A DNA stretch of 12,550 nucleotides from Gammaproteobacteria bacterium (GTDB lineage: Bacteria > Pseudomonadota > Gammaproteobacteria > Pseudomonadales > Azotimanducaceae): the NCBI GenBank assembly GCA_028821035.1, contig JAPPHP010000376.1:4948-17497 (forward strand), read 5' to 3'. This document shows positions 5,830 through 12,550 of this stretch, piece after piece. Position 1 is the stretch's first letter, and each line of letters starts with the position of its first letter. Under the pieces are notes generated by a model. That model searched no databases and was not told the origin of the DNA. It saw only the letters and a list, made by a program, of their open reading frames with translations. Made by a program: the position numbers and the translations under genes.

Positions 5830-8800
5830 CTACTCCACCCGAACCGCCCCGCCACTGACGGCGAAGTGAATCCACGTCGCGGCTGACCGCCCTGCGGCCT
5901 CGAACGCGGACCGGTAGGCCGCAAGTTGCCCGGAGTGCTTGAGGGCCTCGGCCGGCCACTCCGACTCGGCCAGTGGCGACGACTTGTGATCCAGGATCAC
6001 CGGGCCCTCTGCCGTCTCCAGCACCACGTCGATGCGGCCGGCGGCATGCCGGCCGTCGTCGAGCAGGTGCGCGATGGGGTACTCGACGCGGATCGCATCG
6101 GGCCGGAAACGCTCTTCGACGAACGCGAGGAAGCGTCGCGCGGCCGCTACCGCGTCGTCGGCGCGGACCGAGTCGGCGGCCCCGTGGGCCTCGAGGATGG
6201 CCTGGGCGCAATCCTCCGCACCCGCGGCCTCCGGATTGACGAGGACCATGGCGATGACGGCGTGCAGGCCGTCGCCCACCCGGGTCATGTCCCCTCCCGC
6301 CACGGGAATCCGCTCGCCGAAAGCCACGACCTCGGCGACGGTCGCGGCGGCTACGGGTTCGGCATCCGACGGTCGGGCAGGGGTGCGGGGGAAGTCATTG
6401 CGTGCACGTTCCTCGAACCAGCGGGGCGCGAAGGGCTCGCCAGCGGCCAGGCCCGAATCGGCCTGGAAGTCGCGCACGACGGTGGGGACGGTGGTTCCGT
6501 GCGGTAACTCCAGGCTGTCTCCTTCGGGCAGGAGGAACGGGGCGTCGAAGGCCTCGAGCCAGGCGCCGCGTCTGAGCCTGCCCTCCGGCAAGGCGACGAC
6601 CAGCAGGTCACGCGCGCGGCTCATGCCGACGTATGCCAGCCGTCGTTGCTCCTCGACGGAGAGCCGGGCGCAAGCCGTTCCTTCGTCCGATGCCTCGATG
6701 GCGTGCCGGGCCGGGACGCCGCGCGTGCGTCGACGAAACAGGTCGGGCCACCACCGCACGGCGCGTCCCCCGAGCGGGGTGTGGATGTCGAAGGGCTCCA
6801 CTTGCGCCATCCGGGGTTCCCAGAGACGGTTCATCTCCTCGTAGTCGAAGTCCGTCAGGACGACCACCGGCCACTCGAGGCCCTTTGCGCGGTGATAGGT
6901 CAGGACGTGGACGGCATCGCCGGCCGTGACCACCGGCTGCAGGTCGAGTTCCGGAGAACTCGGCTCCTCGAGCCAGAAGAGGAAGCCGGTGAGGCTGGCG
7001 GCTTCGTGCTGGGCCGCGCTGTGCTCCTCGTAGAGGAGGGTGAGGTCGAGCAGCGCGTCGAGATTCCGCTGGCGCTGCGCGGCCTTGACACTGTCCGGGC
7101 CCCAGGCGGTCACGGTCTCGCGGATGCCCGCGTCGTTGAGTACGCGCACCACGGTCTCGAGGGGAGACAGCGACGCGGCGGTCTGACGTAACGCGCGCAG
7201 GCGCCCGACGACCGGTTGCCCGCCGTCCCAGTCCCGGCTCTCGCGGCCTTCCGCGAGCCAGCTGAGGCGGTCCGAGAGCCACGTCTCCGGGGGTGCGCCG
7301 CCGGCGAGCGCCACCACTTCCGCGACGGCGAGCGTGTCGCTGTCGTCGTTCAGGCAGCGCAGGCACGCCCGCGCGAGTCCGATCTCGGGGACGGAGAGGA
7401 GGCCGCGCATGGTCATCTTCATGGGGACGCGCTGGCCGCGCAACGCGCGTGCGATGCCCTCCACGCGGGGGTTCGTCCGCGCGAGCACGGCGATGTCGCC
7501 GTAACGCACCGGGCGGACTGCCCCGCTCCGCGGGTCCACCACGGGATAGCCGCTGGCAACGAGGTCGGCGATTCCCGCCGCCAGGGCGGCGAAACGATCG
7601 TCGAAGCCGCCGCCGGCAAGGGTCCAGCGGGCGACGGCGGGAGCCTCCGTGGCGGCGTCGCGCTTCGGTGTCAGCACGACGCGCGAAGGATCCAGGGACG
7701 CGCGGAAGGCCGTCGCGAAGACCGCGTTCACATAGTCCACCAGGGGCGCTCTCGAGCGCCAGTTGTGTTCGAGCGTGAGGGTGGTGGCATCGCCGGCGGC
7801 GAGTTCCTCGAGGGTGTCGAACACCAGGGCCTGGTCGCACCCTCGAAAGCCGAATATGGCCTGCTTGACGTCGCCGACGAAGATGACCCGGTCGGCGAGC
7901 CCCGCAAGCTTGACGAAGAGCGCGAGTTGCATGGGATTCGTGTCCTGGAACTCGTCGACGAGCAGCACGTCCAGCTCTTCCCGCAGACGGCCGGCGACCC
8001 GCTTGTCGTCGAGGGCCCGGAGCATCAGCTGCTCCATGTCCCCGAAGTCCATCAGCCCGGCACGCCTCTTGAGGTCCGCGAACCGGTCCAGGGCCTGCGC
8101 GGCGATCTCGAACGCTCCCTCGGTGTACCTGCGCACGTCCTCGTGGAAGCGCGGGTGCGCGTCGTAGCGGCTCGCCGCCGTCCACACCGGCTCCGCGACG
8201 GGCTGACTCGCCTTGGCGGGTTTCTCCTTGCTGAGACTCATCCACAGGGACCAGGGGCAGTCGGCGCCGCCCAGGCGTGACGCCGCCGTCCGGAGGCGGG
8301 CCAGGTAGTTCTTGGTGGTTTTGGTGGCGTCGCGATCGAGATCGATGCGCGAGACCGCCAGCTCCACCGCCGTTTCGAGGGCGGGCGAGAGGTCGTCGTC
8401 GACGGCCTGCGGAAAGAACCCAAGGAGCGCATCGGCGTTCGCCCTGCCCATCGCGACGAGCGCGGCGACGCCGAGGTTGTTGTGGCGCGCGAGGTCCGCG
8501 ATCTCCTTGACGTCGCGCTGCCAACGGTCGAGTTCGAGCCGCGCGCCGTGCGCGTTCATCTCGCGGATCCGGCCGGGGTCCAGCACGTCGTCGAGGGCCT
8601 GGTCGAACAGGCGCTCCGAGTCCTCGACGCTCGCGATGTCGAGTCGGGGCGAGAGCCCCTGTTCGAAGGCGAAGCGTCGCAGCACGCGCTCACAGACGCT
8701 GTGTACCGTGCCGATCAGCGCGCCGCCGGACTGCTCGGCGAGGGCGAACCGGCCGCTCGCGATCAGGCGTTCCCGCACGCGGTCGCGCAGTTCCGCCGCG

Positions 8801-8946
8801 GCCTTGACGGTGAAGGTCGTCCCGATGATGCGCGCCGGGTCGACCCCGTCTTCGACGAGCAGGTGTTCGAGTTCCTCAGTGAGACGCCAGGTCTTGCCGC
8901 TGCCGGCGCCGGCGCTCACGAAGGTGACGTGCGAGAAGTCGGTCAC
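5830..8946 (-). CDS. addA: AddA/RecB-like UvrD-family helicase-nuclease
   Basis: This 1038-residue protein starts at GTG 8946, where GTGA overlaps the addB stop; the frame is open upstream but reads as Arg/Pro-rich noise. Superfamily 1A helicase motifs are complete: GAGSGKT (13-19), TTFTVKAAAELRDR (43-56), VDEFQDTN (330-337), GDVKQAIFGFRG (358-369), EHNWRS (393-398), TYHRAKGLEWP (683-693) and RRLAYVGMSRARD (768-780). The C-terminal RecB-type nuclease keeps H895, D973 (GRID), D986 and K988 (ILDHK) and Q1007 (GQLAAY), so unwinding and cleavage should both work. With the B subunit it would resect double-strand ends to load RecA and degrade linear foreign DNA in the cytoplasm. It is shorter than Bacillus AddA (~1230 residues). 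RecB-like is an alternative label, but no RecC or RecD is present in the window. Confidence 0.93.
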   Translation of the reverse strand: MTDFSHVTFVSAGAGSGKTWRLTEELEHLLVEDGVDPARIIGTTFTVKAAAELRDRVRERLIASGRFALAEQSGGALIGTVHSVCERVLRRFAFEQGLSPRLDIASVEDSERLFDQALDDVLDPGRIREMNAHGARLELDRWQRDVKEIADLARHNNLGVAALVAMGRANADALLGFFPQAVDDDLSPALETAVELAVSRIDLDRDATKTTKNYLARLRTAASRLGGADCPWSLWMSLSKEKPAKASQPVAEPVWTAASRYDAHPRFHEDVRRYTEGAFEIAAQALDRFADLKRRAGLMDFGDMEQLMLRALDDKRVAGRLREELDVLLVDEFQDTNPMQLALFVKLAGLADRVIFVGDVKQAIFGFRGCDQALVFDTLEELAAGDATTLTLEHNWRSRAPLVDYVNAVFATAFRASLDPSRVVLTPKRDAATEAPAVARWTLAGGGFDDRFAALAAGIADLVASGYPVVDPRSGAVRPVRYGDIAVLARTNPRVEGIARALRGQRVPMKMTMRGLLSVPEIGLARACLRCLNDDSDTLAVAEVVALAGGAPPETWLSDRLSWLAEGRESRDWDGGQPVVGRLRALRQTAASLSPLETVVRVLNDAGIRETVTAWGPDSVKAAQRQRNLDALLDLTLLYEEHSAAQHEAASLTGFLFWLEEPSSPELDLQPVVTAGDAVHVLTYHRAKGLEWPVVVLTDFDYEEMNRLWEPRMAQVEPFDIHTPLGGRAVRWWPDLFRRRTRGVPARHAIEASDEGTACARLSVEEQRRLAYVGMSRARDLLVVALPEGRLRRGAWLEAFDAPFLLPEGDSLELPHGTTVPTVVRDFQADSGLAAGEPFAPRWFEERARNDFPRTPARPSDAEPVAAATVAEVVAFGERIPVAGGDMTRVGDGLHAVIAMVLVNPEAAGAEDCAQAILEAHGAADSVRADDAVAAARRFLAFVEERFRPDAIRVEYPIAHLLDDGRHAAGRIDVVLETAEGPVILDHKSSPLAESEWPAEALKHSGQLAAYRSAFEAAGRSAATWIHFAVSGGAVRVE

Positions 8947-11612
8947 TGCGCGGGGGCGACGCCGGTCAGGAGCCGGAAGTCGTCGAACCGGTCGGGCCCG
9001 TCGGGGCCCTCGAGGCCGTCCTCCGGAGTGCGGGACCGCTCGTCCGGCTCGGTGCCCTCCGCAGGGACCTCCACGAGCCCGCGGTCGAGCTGCGCGCGGC
9101 GCCAGCCCCCCGTGACCTCGGCACGCTCCCACAACCGGGCGATGGCCTCCCCGGTCTCCGGCGGTGTCGCCACCGCGTTCGGAAACACCGACCGGTCCGG
9201 TGCGACGACGTTGCCCGTCGTCACGATGTAGTAGGCGGGATAGGGCCAGTCGTTGCGCCCCTCGGCGCTACGATGCAGCCAGGCATAGGTCGCGAGCTGC
9301 AGGTGCCGGCCCGCCTCCATCTCCCGCTGGCGGTACGGCTCGCTCCCCCACTTCACGTCCACCACGACGCGGCGTCCGGCGGCGTCGGTCAGCAGCAGGT
9401 CGATGGTGCCGCGGAGTTCGAACGCGGCGTGCTGGGCCTCCTGGTGTACTTCGGACTGTACGTGCTCGATGCCGGCGCCGCGCAGGTGCCGGAGGAGGCC
9501 CGCGAGCCCCCGCTCGATGCGGTCGGCCACGTACTGGCGGTCGCCTCCCCGGCCGCGCTGGAGCAGTACGGCGCCTTCGGACGCGAACAGCCGCTCGAGG
9601 TTGGAGTCGAGCCAGTCGTGCAACGCGCTTGCGGGCAACGCGGCCCAATCGGACCGTTCCGGGTGCGTTTCGAAGAAACGCTCGAGCAGCCGATGCGCCA
9701 GGTTCCCGTACAGCAGCCCGCGGTCGTGGATGTTCGCCGCGCGGCCCGGGTGCAGTTCCGCGAGGTAGCGCAGGACCCACTCGTGGGGGTAGTCATAGAG
9801 CTTGGACAGGGACGTGTACGACTCCACCGGACGTGCTGGCAGCCCGACGTGCGACGGGAGGGACCACCACCGCCGCGCCGGCTGCGGGGGCCGTACGGGC
9901 AACGCGGGGGTGGGCACGCCGAGTTGTGGCAGTGCGCTGCCGCCGTCGCGCAGGAGCGTCTCCTCGAGGTGCAGTTCGCGGAAGCCGGGGCAACGGTGTT
10001 CGATCTCCCCGAGGAGCGGGTGGCGTCCGCGCTCGGAGCGGTGCGCCACGAGGATAAGCCGCCGGCGGCAGTTCAGGAGTGGCCGCAGCCAGTCGCGCCG
10101 GCGTCGCCGCAGCCGCTCGGCGGGAGAGAGAATGTCCACTCCGGCGGCGGCAAGGGCGGTGAGTTCGCTCGACGACCAGGGCCGGGCCGGTTCGGCGGGC
10201 GGCGGCGCCAGGTCCCACCACAGCACCTCGTCGACGGGATCGACGACCGTGGCCGGGTGGGTGGTGGCCGGCACGTGCCCGGCCTGGGCGAACGCGGAGG
10301 CATCCGGTTGCGCTGTCGCGGCCTCGTCGATCAGGCGGTCAAGCTCGGGTTTCGGCACGCGGGCGTGGCCGTCGGCGGACAACCGGTCGAGAGCGTCCAC
10401 GAGGGCCTTGCACTGGGAGATGGCGGCCGTGTACAGGCGCTCGTCGAGTGGCTCGGCGACTGCCCGGCGCCGCTCCAGCCAGCGCGCGCAACGGTTCGTG
10501 CGTTCTACGATCGCGTCGATGGGCGCACCGCTGTCCTGGGCGAACCGGGGCGCTTCCAGCCAGTAGCGGATCTCGTCGGCGGCGGTACGGGACGCCTCTG
10601 GGCGCTCCGCTTCGGTCTGCTCGATTCGTGTCATGGCCGCCTGCCAGTCCGGCCCCCCGACACCCGGCCGTTCGGCGACGGCCGCCGCGAGGGGTCGCCG
10701 CACCCGCCAGGGCAGCGGGGCGACGGGATGGAGCAGGAACTGCAGGAGGAGCCGCGGGTCCACGGGCCGCCAGAGGAGGGCCAGCGCGAGCGCCGGCACC
10801 TGCGTCACGGGCCGGAACCGGGATCGATGCTGGAAGCCGCAGCGCGGCAGGCCGGAACGCTCCAGCGCCCGGTCGAACACGATGCCGTCGCGCTCCGCGA
10901 TCAACAATCGGCTCGGGAGCCCGGATCCGCGCAGGTACTCCGCGAGCGCGCGCGCCGAGACGTCGCGCGACTCGGCGTGGATGACCAGGACGGAACCGTC
11001 TCCCTCCAGGGGCTGCGTCGCGTTCGGTTCCGAGAAGGCCGCCTGTAGGCGCGCCAAGTCGGAGTCGGGAGTGGCGCCGGCGGCCGGCCGGACGCCGGGA
11101 TGCGGTTCGAAGCCGATGGCGTCGACCACGCGACGCCACGCGAGAGGGAGGTCCCCGGGGTCGTCGAGCAGGACGAGGCGTTCGATCTGGGTCTTTCGGG
11201 TCTTGAGGGCGCCTGCGACGACGGCGAGTCGTTGGCCGACGCAAGGCGCGGCGCGTTCCCGGGCGAGCGCCTCGACGGCGGCCATGTCCGCAAGACGCGT
11301 CTGGTCAGTTCGAAAACGGCCGTCCCATCCAGCCTCGTACCAGCCCGCGCGCCACCGCATGAGTTCCCGGGACACGCCGATGGGGTCGACCTCGAAGGAC
11401 GCGTGATAGAAGCGGGCGAAGTCATTCGCGTCGGCGAGACAGCTACGGTAGCGGGCGACCTGGGCGGCGGGATGGTCGAGCACCGGCGGCAACCCGAGCT
11501 CCGTCTCGAGCGTCTCGAGCAGGCCCCGGGGTCCGAGCCGTATCTCTCCGAGCGTCGTGGTGCGCGGCGAGGGGTCGAGGCCGTCCGCGTGCAGGCCGAA
11601 GCGTACGATCAA
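8943..11612 (-). CDS. addB: AddB-like PD-(D/E)XK nuclease subunit, reduced form
   Basis: This 889-residue protein runs from TTG at 11612 to TGA at 8943-8945. A CTG at 11633 would add seven residues (STRDRR-type N-terminus); no strong ribosome site marks either. Residues 1-590 are weakly similar to the degenerate helicase half of AddB, and no P-loop is visible. The C-terminal nuclease is clear: GNLAHRLLE with H640, GTIDLLL with D738, VVDVKW with D752 and K754, and LQLATYAW with Q772. Classical AddB has one Cys before the nuclease and three after it, holding a 4Fe-4S cluster. Here the first position reads YDYPHEWVL and there is no Cys after residue 541, so no cluster can form that way. It begins 34 bp after the hydrolase stop and overlaps addA by 4 bp, implying translational coupling and complex formation. 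The AddB assignment rests on nuclease motifs plus pairing with addA. Confidence 0.83.
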   Translation of the reverse strand: MIVRFGLHADGLDPSPRTTTLGEIRLGPRGLLETLETELGLPPVLDHPAAQVARYRSCLADANDFARFYHASFEVDPIGVSRELMRWRAGWYEAGWDGRFRTDQTRLADMAAVEALARERAAPCVGQRLAVVAGALKTRKTQIERLVLLDDPGDLPLAWRRVVDAIGFEPHPGVRPAAGATPDSDLARLQAAFSEPNATQPLEGDGSVLVIHAESRDVSARALAEYLRGSGLPSRLLIAERDGIVFDRALERSGLPRCGFQHRSRFRPVTQVPALALALLWRPVDPRLLLQFLLHPVAPLPWRVRRPLAAAVAERPGVGGPDWQAAMTRIEQTEAERPEASRTAADEIRYWLEAPRFAQDSGAPIDAIVERTNRCARWLERRRAVAEPLDERLYTAAISQCKALVDALDRLSADGHARVPKPELDRLIDEAATAQPDASAFAQAGHVPATTHPATVVDPVDEVLWWDLAPPPAEPARPWSSSELTALAAAGVDILSPAERLRRRRRDWLRPLLNCRRRLILVAHRSERGRHPLLGEIEHRCPGFRELHLEETLLRDGGSALPQLGVPTPALPVRPPQPARRWWSLPSHVGLPARPVESYTSLSKLYDYPHEWVLRYLAELHPGRAANIHDRGLLYGNLAHRLLERFFETHPERSDWAALPASALHDWLDSNLERLFASEGAVLLQRGRGGDRQYVADRIERGLAGLLRHLRGAGIEHVQSEVHQEAQHAAFELRGTIDLLLTDAAGRRVVVDVKWGSEPYRQREMEAGRHLQLATYAWLHRSAEGRNDWPYPAYYIVTTGNVVAPDRSVFPNAVATPPETGEAIARLWERAEVTGGWRRAQLDRGLVEVPAEGTEPDERSRTPEDGLEGPDGPDRFDDFRLLTGVAPAQ

Positions 11613-11646
11613 GCGGCGATCCCGCGTCGACAGGGGCGAAGATCCG

Positions 11647-12550
11647 TCACATGGTGACGCCCTTGCAGAAGTCGGCGATGCTGCGCGCCGTCTCCCGGCT
11701 GATTTCGGGGCAGCTCGTGGGGAAGATCTCGGTGCCGTGGATGGTCCCCATGACCTGCCGGCACTGGGCCTTGACGCCTTCGGCGATCAGCAGTCGATAG
11801 AAGTTGATGCCCTCGTCGCGCAGCGGGTCGCATTCGTTCACGCTGACGACCGTCGGCGGCAGCCCGCGCACGTCCTCGGCGGTCGCGAAGCTCGGCCAGG
11901 CGAGGGGATCCCGGTTCTCGAAGGCCTCGATGCCGTAGATCACGGCCCCGCGGTTGTTGTGCAGGTCGAGGAGGATGCCGTTGTTCTCGGTGGACGAGGG
12001 GTTCTCGGGCAGCGGCCACTCGCCCGCGATGTAGGGACACAGCGCGTAGAGCCCGGCCGCGACGCCGGTGTCGCCGTCCTTGAGCAGCTTGAGCCCGGTC
12101 GCAAGCGTCAGGTTGCCGCCGCCGCTCTCGCCGGCGACCACGATGCGGCTCGCGTCGATGCCGAGCATGTCGGCGTTGGCCGACACCCACTTCAAACCGG
12201 ACACACAGTCGTTCAGACCCGCCGGGTACGGCTCGATCTCCGGGACGGAGGAGGGCGAGAGTGCGTTGCGGAAATCCACCATGGCCACGGCCACGCCCTG
12301 GGCGGCGATGATCTTGCCCCAGGCGCGGTAGTTCCCGAGGTAGCAAGACATCATCATCATGCCGCCGCCGTGGATGTAGTAGACGCACGGCACGGTCTCT
12401 CCCGAGTCCGGGCGGATGAACTGGATGTTGATCGTGTTGCCGTCGGGTTCGGAGGTGACTTCGTGGGTGACGATGGTGAGGCCTGCCGAGGGCGCGATCT
12501 CCTCGTTGTCGGCCATCTCGAACATCGCGGCGAGCGCCTCGTCGGCGGCC
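11647..12550 (-). CDS. HSL-family alpha/beta hydrolase (esterase), 5' end probably beyond the window
   Basis: The frame ends at TGA 11647-11649 and has an ATG at 12525 (292 residues from there). It stays open to the window edge with a helix-like AADEALAA just before that ATG, so the true start is probably outside. Numbering from the ATG, IHGGG (51-55) is the oxyanion-hole motif of the hormone-sensitive-lipase family, GESGG (132-136) holds the nucleophile S134, and D233 (ECDPLRDEG) and H263 (TIHG) complete the triad. These enzymes hydrolyse short-chain carboxyl esters; the natural substrate cannot be told. No signal peptide is visible in the part seen, so it is probably cytoplasmic. A run of four Met follows the HGGG. 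It is codirectional with addB, 34 bp upstream, and probably co-transcribed, though no functional link to DNA repair is evident. Confidence 0.92.
   Translation of the reverse strand, partial: AADEALAAMFEMADNEEIAPSAGLTIVTHEVTSEPDGNTINIQFIRPDSGETVPCVYYIHGGGMMMMSCYLGNYRAWGKIIAAQGVAVAMVDFRNALSPSSVPEIEPYPAGLNDCVSGLKWVSANADMLGIDASRIVVAGESGGGNLTLATGLKLLKDGDTGVAAGLYALCPYIAGEWPLPENPSSTENNGILLDLHNNRGAVIYGIEAFENRDPLAWPSFATAEDVRGLPPTVVSVNECDPLRDEGINFYRLLIAEGVKAQCRQVMGTIHGTEIFPTSCPEISRETARSIADFCKGVTM

Noticed and set aside
7216..8280. 354-residue + strand ORF opposite addA
   Set aside because: It lies across helicase motifs of the real gene, and its composition is typical of antisense reading, with no domain.
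6608..8524. 638-residue - strand ORF in another frame within addA
   Set aside because: It is an Arg/Gly/Pro-rich frame-shifted reading of the same DNA; the addA frame is uninterrupted.
8947..9132. Upstream extension of addA to position 9132
   Set aside because: The extra 62 residues are Arg/Pro-rich out-of-frame addB sequence; the GTG at 8946 overlapping the addB stop is a better start.
9273..11048. 591-residue + strand ORF opposite the addB-like gene
   Set aside because: It is a high-GC antisense shadow with no recognisable domain; the - strand frame carries the full nuclease motif set.
12349..12363. CAT trinucleotide repeat as a possible phase-variable microsatellite
   Set aside because: It encodes the four Met after HGGG in the hydrolase. 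Unit changes would stay in frame, so no on/off switching is expected.
1..12550. tRNA, rRNA, CRISPR arrays, insertion sequences, attachment sites
   Set aside because: Reading both strands I saw no regularly spaced repeats, transposase or integrase motifs, or tRNA-like cloverleaf sequence.

Overview
This 12.55 kb stretch is from a GC-rich bacterium (roughly 60-80% GC in the lines I counted by hand). It appears to be Gram-negative, because it encodes a large predicted outer-membrane beta-barrel protein with an N-terminal SPOR-like domain. The mix of a CBM9-like/DUF5916 barrel protein, a secreted spondin-domain protein with fibronectin III and Ig/cadherin-like modules, and a compact AddAB-like pair would suit Acidobacteriota, Gemmatimonadota or related uncultured, often marine or host-associated, lineages. 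I cannot fix the phylum from sequence alone. Seven genes are supported: one on the + strand at the left edge and six on the - strand. The many long ORFs in other frames are high-GC shadows.

Left region (1-4464). A secreted spondin_N / FN3 / Ig-like protein (+ strand; its 5' end is unreliable because the first 69 bases contain no A and are full of G runs) converges on, and overlaps by 19 bp, a ~1000-residue DUF5916-type protein on the - strand. The latter has a signal segment, a SPOR-like domain, a Pro/Ser-rich linker, a CBM9-like domain and a C-terminal beta-barrel. A good sigma70-like promoter and a short palindrome lie upstream of it.

Middle region (4465-5829). A two-gene toxin-antitoxin module of the RES/Xre-MbcA type lies on the - strand. 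The antitoxin comes first, with an HTH and an MbcA/DUF2384-like C-terminal domain. The RES-domain toxin follows and keeps the conserved R, Y, E and S positions expected of an NAD+-degrading enzyme. A promoter overlaps several inverted repeats upstream of the antitoxin. Sampled lines of this block have lower GC than the genes beside it, which fits later acquisition.

Right region (5830-12550). Three - strand genes probably form one transcript: an HSL-type alpha/beta hydrolase running off the window edge, then an AddB-like nuclease subunit 34 bp downstream, then an AddA-like helicase-nuclease whose GTG start overlaps the addB stop by 4 bp (GTGA). The AddAB-like pair would process double-strand DNA ends for recombination repair and degrade foreign DNA. 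Both subunits keep a complete RecB-type nuclease motif set. The B subunit lacks a recognisable P-loop and the cysteines that bind the 4Fe-4S cluster in classical AddB.

Nothing here is securely a new system. The best leads are the reduced AddB, the RES toxin-antitoxin pair directly behind addBA with a dense operator region, and the SPOR-linked DUF5916 barrel.
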